From contig CP096134.1 of the NCBI GenBank assembly GCA_023242925.1, positions 3,615,501-3,679,500 of the forward strand: a stretch of DNA of 64,000 bases. The letters run 5' to 3'. Below are positions 55,352-62,401 of this stretch, one piece after another; within the stretch, counting starts at the first letter, position 1, and every line of letters starts with the position of its first letter. The notes below the pieces were generated by a model that was given only the letters and a program-made list of their open reading frames with translations, had not been told where the DNA came from and ran no database searches. A program made the translations under genes and the position numbers. The DNA is from Hyphomonadaceae bacterium JAD_PAG50586_4. Its GTDB lineage: Bacteria > Pseudomonadota > Alphaproteobacteria > Caulobacterales > Aquidulcibacteraceae.

Positions 55352-55594
55352 CTGGGCCCCGCAAAAAATCGGGAGCGGTCTACCACGGGATTGCGATGGC
55401 GCGAAACACGATACGACCGGCTGGATCGCTCCAATCGTGCCGTAGATCACGTTTGCTGCGCTACGGCGTAATGTCGCCGAAGACCGCCATTGGTCATCAA
55501 GCTGAGGTGTGCCCTCGGTCACGGCGACAAGCGCTGCCCCTGGGTAGGTTTGCTTATCGAAGCGATGACGCTTCGAACCGAGGAGCAAACCAAA

Positions 55595-55687
55595 ATGACC
55601 AAGTTTTACGCCCTGATCGCCGCCTGCGCCGTGTTCGCCCCAGTCGCTTTCGCGACCCTGAGCCAAGCCGCGCAAATCGTCGCCTGA
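55595..55687 (+). CDS. 30-residue exported/membrane peptide, copy 1
   Basis: MTKFYALIAACAVFAPVAFA followed by TLSQAAQIVA. One hydrophobic segment with an AFA-like cleavage site that would leave a short peptide. A second, nearly identical gene follows 36 bp later and both precede a strong terminator, which supports real expression. Confidence 0.72.
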   Translation: MTKFYALIAACAVFAPVAFATLSQAAQIVA

Positions 55688-55723
55688 TCGGCCCCGCCCA
55701 ATCCAAATTTCGAGAGCAAACCA

Positions 55724-55816
55724 ATGACAAAATTCTACGCCTTGATCACCGCTTGCGCCGTGTTCGCACCGATGGCGATGGCCACGCTCAACCAAGCCGC
55801 TCAGATCGTCGCTTAA
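55724..55816 (+). CDS. 30-residue exported/membrane peptide, copy 2
   Basis: MTKFYALITACAVFAPMAMA followed by TLNQAAQIVA, differing from copy 1 at only five residues. AAACCA-type spacing and a GAGAGCAA ribosome-binding region precede the ATG. A tandem duplicate with conserved reading frame. Confidence 0.74.
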   Translation: MTKFYALITACAVFAPMAMATLNQAAQIVA

Positions 55817-55843
55817 CACCGCGATCACATCGACCGGCAAGAC

Positions 55844-55886
55844 AAGGCCCGCGAAGGATGCTCCCCTTCGCGGGCCTTGTTCTTTT
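55844..55886 (+). terminator. Strong intrinsic terminator after peptide pair
   Basis: A 14-bp perfect stem AAGGCCCGCGAAGG/CCTTCGCGGGCCTT with a 7-nt loop, then GTTCTTTT. It ends the transcript of the two short peptide genes. Confidence 0.92.
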
Positions 55887-55889
55887 ACA

Positions 55890-55965
55890 AACGGCTACGC
55901 CATCCAATGAAGTCACTGGCGCCCCACCCGTCAATCCGGCGCGATCTCGCCGACCCCGGACATTC
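55890..55965 (+). repeat. Dispersed intergenic repeat, copy 21 (5'-shortened)
   Basis: Lacks about 40 bp of the 5' part. Retains GTCAATCCGGCGCGATCTCG and ends CCGGACATTC. Confidence 0.82.
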
Positions 55966-56558
55966 ACACCGTGATACGCTAGACATGCGCTGGGACCGAA
56001 AATGCTGCACGTCTTTGATGAAGCCTACACTGAGACCCGCCGCGTCCTGGAGGGTTTGGCTGAGACGAAACCGCCTTACACGGCTCTCATGGAGTGGATC
56101 GCCCAACAAACGGAAGGCATCAGCGTCCTCAACGTGGTGTACTGGATGTTGGCAAGGTCAAAGCCCTGCCTAACAGTGGTATTCGAACGGCAATCTGACG
56201 TGATCAAGTTCGCGGGCGATGACATCGGAAGCCGCGAGCTGCATGCCCGCATTATCGCAAAATTTCGAGAAATACTGATCGAGCAGCGCAACACGAAGAT
56301 TGTGACCGAGAACATCTTTGTGATTTTAGCGGCCTTTGCGGAAGTCGAGCGCGTGGTCGCTAATGAGAAGGTCCCGCCCGAGGCCGTTTTTGCCTTTCAA
56401 CACAGTCTCGCCGATCCGTCGATCTGGCTCATGCAGCCACGTGGAGGCGCACTGCGTGTGTTTTTTCACACAGATTCTCAACTGGCCGCGTCAGAGCAGT
56501 CGGGCATTCGCGACAAGATCGCTGAAGGTGGAGTGCTGCCGGTTCAGTGGACGCCCGC

Positions 56559-57422
56559 CTAAGCTAACGCCTCCTGTTGCTCGAACGCAATTGGGCTGAG
56601 ATAGCCGAGCGTCGAGTGCCGCCGCTGAGGATTGTACCACCGCTCAACGTAATCGAACACGTCCGCCCTGGCCTCGTCGCGTGTGCGATAAGTCTTGCGC
56701 GCGATGCGCTCCGATTTCAGCGACGCGAAGAAGCTCTCGGTCGCCGCATTGTCCCAGCAATTGCCTGCGCGGCTCATCGAGCAGGCGACGCCGTGCTCGG
56801 CCAACAACCGTTGAAATTGATCGCTGGTGTACTGGCTGCCACGATCTGAGTGGTGCATCAGCGCCGCCGGACGTCCGCGCCGATAGAGCGCCATCGTCAA
56901 TGCTTCGCCGACGAGCTCGGCTGTCATCGTTGCGCGCATCGACCAGCCGACGACGCGGCGCGAATAGAGGTCGATCACCACCGCCACGTAGAGCCAGCCT
57001 TCGGCCGTCCAGATGTACGTGAAGTCCGCAGCCCACTTTTGGTTGGGCGCCGTCGCCACGAAACGCCGATCGAGAACGTTGGGCGCGATGGCGCCGCTGC
57101 TGCGATCGCCCGTGTCGGGCGGCAGGCGTCGCCGGCGAGGCCGCGCCTTTAACGCTTGAATGCGCATCAAACGCTCAATGCGGTGTAAGCCGCAGGAGAA
57201 CCCTTCTTCGAGCACATCACGCCAAACGCGGCGTGCGCCATAGGTACGGTCGCTCCGGATGAAACTCTCGCGCACCTTGGCCCCGATCGCTTCGTCACTC
57301 TTGGCCCGAGCGGCCTTGGGCCGCGTCAGCCAGGCGAAGAATCCGCTTCGCGATACACCGAGCGCATCGCACATCCACGCCAGCGGCCAGATCCCCCGGT
57401 GTTTCGCAATGAAGCCAAACAT
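56559..57422 (-). CDS. IS3-family OrfB transposase (copy B)
   Basis: Identical in translation to OrfB of copy A (DDE core with DFTYIW, HHSDRGSQ and NAATESFF). Inserted antisense within the gene it disrupts. Confidence 0.92.
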   Translation of the reverse strand: MFGFIAKHRGIWPLAWMCDALGVSRSGFFAWLTRPKAARAKSDEAIGAKVRESFIRSDRTYGARRVWRDVLEEGFSCGLHRIERLMRIQALKARPRRRRLPPDTGDRSSGAIAPNVLDRRFVATAPNQKWAADFTYIWTAEGWLYVAVVIDLYSRRVVGWSMRATMTAELVGEALTMALYRRGRPAALMHHSDRGSQYTSDQFQRLLAEHGVACSMSRAGNCWDNAATESFFASLKSERIARKTYRTRDEARADVFDYVERWYNPQRRHSTLGYLSPIAFEQQEALA

Positions 57423-57720
57423 CACGCTTGGTCCTTCGCGAAGTAGGCCGCGGCTTTTTTAGGATGTCGCGCTCGGCTTTGAGCTTAGTCACTTCCTTGC
57501 GCAATCGCTCGATCTCGGCCTGCTCGGGCTTCATTTGCCCCTGGCCTGGGAAGGCGTGCTGAGGGTCGGCCGCGAAATCCTTCGCCCATTGCCGCAGCAA
57601 ATTTTCGTGCACGCCCAAATCGCGGGCCGCTTGCGCTGCCGACACGCCGCGCTCACGGATCAGCCGCACCGCCTCAAGCTTGAACTCTCGAGAATGTATC
57701 CGACGCTTTTTCTGGGCCAT
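57295..57720 (-). CDS. IS3-family OrfA (copy B)
   Basis: Identical to OrfA of copy A, including the CTAAAAAAG run where the frame relation to Or fB is set. Presence of the same run in both copies argues that it is a real feature and not a random read error. Confidence 0.85.
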   Translation of the reverse strand: MAQKKRRIHSREFKLEAVRLIRERGVSAAQAARDLGVHENLLRQWAKDFAADPQHAFPGQGQMKPEQAEIERLRKEVTKLKAERDILKKPRPTSRRTKRDVWLHCETPGDLAAGVDVRCARCIAKRILRLADAAQGRSGQE

Positions 57721-57921
57721 CGCCCACCTCCGATCTCACCTTAAACACCTTAACTCGGTGTCCGTGAAACCGGCAGCACTCCAAGGCTACCAAGTAGTGG
57801 TCGCGCCGTACGATGAGTTTGGCTACGTTCGCGAGGAGCCAATTGAGCCGTTGTTCGATTCACGAGAGCGTTTCGAACGAGACTATCAGGGTAGTTGGCA
57901 AGGCTATTATCACGATAATTG

Positions 57922-58041
57922 AACGTCAGCATTGGGCCAATCGGCGCGCCATCGACGGACTGTTTCGAAGGGCCGACGCAATCCATTCCAGCCGCTGACG
58001 CCATGCCCGTCAATCCGACACGCGCTCGCCGATTGCAGACA
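57922..58041 (+). repeat. Dispersed intergenic repeat, copy 22
   Basis: Fills the gap between convergent stops at 57922 and 58053. AACGTCAGCATTGGGCC to CGCTCGCCGATTGCAGACA. Confidence 0.9.
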
Positions 58042-58052
58042 CAGGCGATGTC

Positions 58053-58244
58053 CTAGCCGTTGGGATAGAGCGCTCGCCACTCCTGCTCTGCCATCGCTTT
58101 CAGCTCTTCGTACTCCACCTCTTTCCCGGTCTCATCATGATAGATGATCGAGCCGTTGGAGGCTGTGAGATAGGCTCTCAGAGCGCTTCGTGCGTTCGGT
58201 AGGCTCAAAGAATGAGCGTGTCCGATCGGCGGCTTGGTTATCAT
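58053..58244 (-). CDS. Small protein of unknown function
   Basis: 63 residues from the ATG at 58244 (MITKPPIGHAHSLSLPNARS, then ALRAYLTASNGSIIYHDETG). The C-terminal half is acidic and helical (KEVEYEELKAMAEQEWRALY). The frame further upstream comes from repeat copy 23. Sits alone between repeats 22 and 23. Confidence 0.58.
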   Translation of the reverse strand: MITKPPIGHAHSLSLPNARSALRAYLTASNGSIIYHDETGKEVEYEELKAMAEQEWRALYPNG

Positions 58245-58287
58245 CGTGAACACGTCAATTGTTTGCGGCGAATTTTGAGAAACGGCA

Positions 58288-58408
58288 ACGTCCGCCTTGG
58301 GCCATGGCGCGGCGCTGAGCAATATCTTTCGAATGACCGGCGCGACGCAATCCTGCCGCTGGCGCCCTGCTCGTCAATTCGGCGCGCTCTCGCCGTAAAC
58401 CGACATTC
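58288..58408 (+). repeat. Dispersed intergenic repeat, copy 23
   Basis: AACGTCCGCCTTGGGCCATG, GAGCAATATCTTTCGAATGA and CTCGCCGTAAACCGACATT. The last copy in the window, just before the SWIM operon. Confidence 0.93.
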
Positions 58409-58546
58409 GAACCAACGGCGTCTAGTACGGCGTGCCGGGGCTTCATCATCCAACCACAGGACTTACCGCACAGGGCCGCCGATCGTTCTGGCATAGTTTG
58501 CCCGCCCCGCCGCCACACGCTAAAGACACTTCACGGGGGGACCACC

Positions 58547-59908
58547 TTGCCGCTTACGCGCACCGCAATCGAGGCGATGGCGCCGGACCAAAGTGCGCTC
58601 TCGGCCGCGTCCGCGCTGCTAAAGCCCGCAAAATGGCCGGTGCGCGAGCAGTCTGGCGTACTAATCTGGGGGAGTGTCAAGGCTCCGGCGCTAACCCGTA
58701 CCGCGTGGTCGCTGATACGGAGAACGTTGGCTCGAAGTGCACTTGCCCATCGCGCAAGTTTCCTTGCAAGCACGCCATCGCTCTCATGCGGATGTACGTC
58801 GATGACTCCAGCGCATTTAAGAGCGGCGAGATTCCAGCATGGGTGAATGATTGGATTGGTCGCCGACGCGCCGGCGGCGCGCCGCCAGCCGCCAAGTCTG
58901 AACCAAAGAGCATTGCGCTCGCGCAGGAGGTGCCCCCAAAGCCTACAGATCCGGCCCATGAGGCAAGGCGCCAAGCGGCTGCTGCCAAACGGGCCCAAGA
59001 TACGAACGCCACCGTGGAAGCAGGACTACAAGAACTGGAAACTTGGATTGCCGACCAAGTGCGCTCGGGCCTGAGTGCTTTCGTCAACGAACCTGGTCAG
59101 CGCTGCCGCCGCATCGCGTCGCGGCTTGTCGATGCAAAAGCGGGAGCGTTGGCGAGCCGCATTGATGAAATGCCGTCGCGCCTGCTCGCGCTTCCCACCG
59201 ACGAACGTCTGGACGCAGCCATCATGGAGCTCGGCAAACTGGTCGTGCTTGCGCGTGCGTGGAAGGCGGCGCCGGCGGACGTGGAAATGCGACGTGAGGT
59301 GATTGCCTCGGAAACGCGCGAAGAGGTGTTGAACAATCCGGTCGCGCCACGCGTCTCCGCCATGTGGGAAGTGCTCGGCGAGCGCGTGGTCACACGCCGC
59401 GACGGTCTGGTAAGCGTCTCCACTTGGCTTTTGGCCCTCGACGAGGGCCAGCAACATTTCGCGCTCTTGCTTGATTTCTTCCCTGCATCCGCCGGACGAC
59501 GCACCGGTGCGTTTGCGGCGGGAGATCGGTTTTACGCAGAGCTTGCCTTCTATCCCGCGCGTGTGCCGCTGCGCGCCGTCATCGCCTCACGCAGCGAGAT
59601 CTAACGCGGTTGTGCCGCCTTGGCCGCAGGCAACCGATTTCGACCTAAGCGCTTACGCGGAGATCAAACGCGAAGCACCATGGCGGATCGATGCGCCATT
59701 ATTGCTTTCCTGCGGCCGCGTCGCCGCAGGCGCGAACGGTCGAACCTGGTGGCGTACGCAGAACGGTCTAGCTCTACCATTGCGCGCTCCTCCGCCGACC
59801 ATCGCGCTGGGCGCCGACATCCGGGCCGCTGCGGCGCTATGGGATGGGATGCGGCTCACCATGATTGCGGCCCAAAGCAATTGGGGGCGCATAGAATTCG
59901 ATGCTTGA
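58547..59908 (+). CDS. SWIM zinc-finger protein, frame broken twice
   Basis: Starts TTG (LPLTRTAIEAMAPDQSALSA) at 58547. Near 58668 a run of five Gs breaks the frame; a sixth gives LIWGECQGSGANPYRV. The SWIM motif CTCPSRKFPCKHAIAL (CxC...CxH) follows, then a long helical region. Near 59598 the frame shifts again to NAVVPPWPQATDFDLSAYAE, whose end (WGRIEFDA) overlaps the next start. The gene would encode about 450 residues, the usual length of the first component of SWIM-DUF5691-MoxR operons. Probably nucleic-acid or protein binding. Confidence 0.82.
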
Positions 59909-61322
59909 GCTCGAGACCGCCCTCACGCAGGCACGCAACGCCTGGCTCGCTGGTCGCTCGGCGGCCGACTTCGCGCCCGCTGCGTGGCGAGAAGGCGCCG
60001 GTGGTGATGAACTCACGCTTCTTGCGCTGGCGGGTCATGCTTTGGATGTGGTGACACAACCAAGTTCTGCGCCACTTGCATTGCGTGCGCTTCTGCCCGA
60101 GCTGCCTACTCGGCTGATGCCAGAAGCGCTGCGCGCGCGGTTTCGCCGATTGTTAGCGACGCCCAAGAACGCGCCTTCAGTAGAACAGGCGTTGATTTGG
60201 TTTGTCGCGGCGCGCGGTTACGCCGCCCATCCCGCCGATTGGATGCCAGACGCCAAGGATGAGTGGGCCCCTGCGCTATACGCCCCCTGGCTCGATTGGG
60301 TACGCGATGAGGCGCAAACAATCTCTGCACTGGATGCCGAACTTTCCGCCGACACTTACGAGCAATGGTCGTGGACCGAGCGCCGCAAACGCCTGGAGGC
60401 GCTGCGCGCGGCTAACCCTGATGCAGCGCGTGCAATCATTGCAGCCAAGGCGGGCATCGAGCCCGCTGAGCGGCGCGTGCGCATAATTGAGTTGCTACAA
60501 ATCCGCCTTTCAGCAGCGGACACTGACTTCCTAGCGAGTTTGCTGAAGGACCGATCAGATCGCGTACAAACGTTGGCGCGCGCGTTTCTCGCCCGTCTCG
60601 GACAGGGTGTCGATGCGTCCGAGCTTGCGACCGAATTGGCCTCCATGGTCGAGCTGAGCAAAGTCGGATTGGTGCGGCGGCGTATGCAGCTCGCCATCAA
60701 ACCGCTGAAGACAGCCGCACAACACACGCGGCGACGCCAATTGTTCAATCTGGTGCCGCTTGCGGCGCTTGCGCATGCCTTGTGCGCCACCGAGGGACAA
60801 TTGGTTGAGAACGCCCCTGAAGTTGCTTTTCCCGAGGCGCTCGATTTCGTCGCGTGCGTCGCGGCGACGGGATCGGACGCCTCGGTGGCCGCGCTGCTCT
60901 CCCATATGCTTGAGGACAAAGCGACGCCGGTGATCGCGCTGAGGCCGCTCGTGGAGCGGATCAGCGCTGGGGAGCGAAAGGCCCTGCTGCCCGCCATCGC
61001 TGGCCGCGACGCCGACATGTTCGACACGGCGCTCGGTGTGGCTGGCGGCGCGCTCGGCCAAGCGCCGCTGGCGGCGCTGATGGAAGCGCCAAGCTTTGAA
61101 ATACTGCGCACCAATGCCGAGATCTTTGCCCGCGGCGAGGACGCAAGCCGTACCGCGGCGACGAACATTCTGAACCTCATGTTGCCGCGCATGGGATTGC
61201 TGATCGATGTGCCAGGCGCACGTGAACTCCTAGCGCAGATGACCGCCTTGGGTTTGTCGCCTGCAGATCCGCGCCTCGACATGCTCCATTTCAACGCCGC
61301 GCTTACGGAGATTGCGACGTGA
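59901..61322 (+). CDS. DUF5691 family protein
   Basis: 473 residues, mostly helical with ARM/HEAT-like repeats: ETALTQARNAWLAGRSAADF at the start, QWSWTERRKRLEALRAANPD in the middle, and LASLLKDRSDRVQTLARAFL, then ARLGQG. It starts 8 nt inside the SWIM gene, and its stop overlaps the MoxR start (GTGA). A scaffold role is likely but unproven. Confidence 0.85.
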   Translation: MLELETALTQARNAWLAGRSAADFAPAAWREGAGGDELTLLALAGHALDVVTQPSSAPLALRALLPELPTRLMPEALRARFRRLLATPKNAPSVEQALIWFVAARGYAAHPADWMPDAKDEWAPALYAPWLDWVRDEAQTISALDAELSADTYEQWSWTERRKRLEALRAANPDAARAIIAAKAGIEPAERRVRIIELLQIRLSAADTDFLASLLKDRSDRVQTLARAFLARLGQGVDASELATELASMVELSKVGLVRRRMQLAIKPLKTAAQHTRRRQLFNLVPLAALAHALCATEGQLVENAPEVAFPEALDFVACVAATGSDASVAALLSHMLEDKATPVIALRPLVERISAGERKALLPAIAGRDADMFDTALGVAGGALGQAPLAALMEAPSFEILRTNAEIFARGEDASRTAATNILNLMLPRMGLLIDVPGARELLAQMTALGLSPADPRLDMLHFNAALTEIAT

Positions 61323-62395
61323 CAGAAGCTCTACGACTGCCTGCTGAGAAGACTTATGCCGACGAACTTGCAGCGCTCGCCGCCGACGTTGGCGTAAAAC
61401 CACCCAATTGGGCGCTCACCCCGCGCGCTGCGCTTACCTACATTATGGGCGGGATGGCCGCAAACGGCACTCCGGTGAGCGCTAAGTATGTTGGCGACAA
61501 GCGGCTGATCGAGACTGCGATCGCCACGCTCGCCACGGATCGGGCGTTATTGCTGCTCGGTGTTCCGGGCACGGCGAAATCGTGGGTCTCTGAGCACCTC
61601 GCTGCCGCGGTAAGTGGCGACTCGACCATGGTGATCCAGTGCACGGCTGGTACTGACGAGAACCAAATCCGCTACGGTTGGAATTATGCGCAGCTCTTGG
61701 CGCACGGGCCCTCGCGCCAAGCTTTGGTTCCGACACCGCTCATGCGGGCGATGGAAGGTGGAAAGATCTGCCGTCTCGAAGAGCTCACTCGCATGGGATC
61801 GGATGTGCAGGACACGCTGATCACAGTGCTGTCCGAAAAGATGATGCCTGTGCCGGAGCTCAATGACTCCGTTTATGCAGTGCGCGGCTTCAACATCGTG
61901 GCAACCGCCAACAATCGCGATAAAGGGGTCAACGAGCTGTCCTCCGCACTGAAACGTCGCTTCAACGTCGTAGTGCTGCCCTTGCCTGACGACATGGATC
62001 AGGAAATTGCGATCGTGACAAAGCGCGTCGCCGAGATGGCACATAGTCTCGATCTGCCCGCACCGAAGAACGTCGGAGAAGAAGTTGCGCGCGTGGTGGC
62101 GATCTTCCGTGAGTTGCGCGGCGGCGCGACCTTGGACGGCAAGATGACGCTTAAGACGCCCTCGGGCACGTTATCGACGGCGGAAGCCATCGCTGTGGTG
62201 ATTGGCGGTCTGAGCCACGCAGCATTCTTCAATGACGGAAAACTTGGCGCCGAGGGCGTCGCTCCAAACATGATTGGCGCAATCGTCAAGGATCCCGTGC
62301 AGGATAAAGCCGTGCTTGAGGAATATCTGGAAACCGTCCTGAAGAAACGGCCTGAGTACGCCAATTATTACTCAATGCTGCTTGATCTCGTTTGA
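61319..62395 (+). CDS. MoxR-type AAA+ ATPase
   Basis: 358 residues from a GTG that overlaps the DUF5691 stop. Walker A is GVPGTAKSW, followed by IQCTAGTDENQIRYGWNY. The segment KICRLEELTRMGSDVQDTLI holds the Walker B region (with EEL), sensor 1 is NIVATANNRDKG, and ALKRRF carries the arginine finger. MoxR ATPases remodel partners that usually include a vWA protein; none is in the window, but the operon continues past its end. Confidence 0.92.
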   Translation: MTEALRLPAEKTYADELAALAADVGVKPPNWALTPRAALTYIMGGMAANGTPVSAKYVGDKRLIETAIATLATDRALLLLGVPGTAKSWVSEHLAAAVSGDSTMVIQCTAGTDENQIRYGWNYAQLLAHGPSRQALVPTPLMRAMEGGKICRLEELTRMGSDVQDTLITVLSEKMMPVPELNDSVYAVRGFNIVATANNRDKGVNELSSALKRRFNVVVLPLPDDMDQEIAIVTKRVAEMAHSLDLPAPKNVGEEVARVVAIFRELRGGATLDGKMTLKTPSGTLSTAEAIAVVIGGLSHAAFFNDGKLGAEGVAPNMIGAIVKDPVQDKAVLEEYLETVLKKRPEYANYYSMLLDLV

Positions 62396-62401
62396 TCGCC
62401 G

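Larger units (their letters stand above)
56529..57783 (-). mobile_element. IS3-family element, copy B
   Basis: 1255 bp, same inverted repeats as copy A, opposite orientation, with a 3-bp target duplication AGG (56526-56528 and 57784-57786). Confidence 0.95.
56002..57922 (+). pseudogene. Gene of unknown function split by IS3 copy B
   Basis: The 5' part (56002-56528) encodes MLHVFDEAYTETRRVLEGLA and onward to DKIAEG. The remainder (57784-57922, after removal of the element and one AGG duplication) continues in frame as YQVVVAPYDEFGYVREEPIE and ends GYYHDN. The intact protein would be about 220 residues, without signal peptide, largely helical with an acidic C-terminus. The family was not recognised. 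The interruption is recent, since the element copies look identical. Confidence 0.88.

Noticed and set aside
55395..55490. Another degenerate repeat copy
   Set aside because: CGCTCCAATCGTGCC and GTCGCCGAAGACCGCCATT match, but the CCCTGCCCGTCAATTCGG core is absent.
55352..55840. N-terminal extension of the DUF1772 gene
   Set aside because: The DUF1772 domain starts at 55351; the upstream frame overlaps the two peptide genes antisense and has no domain.
15331..58408. The repeats as classical integron attC sites
   Set aside because: The cores RYYYAAC and GTTRRRY are not conserved. The last shared bases are CGCCG followed by variable A/T-rich positions, and no IntI-type integrase (with its extra helix) is present. 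The arrangement is only analogous.
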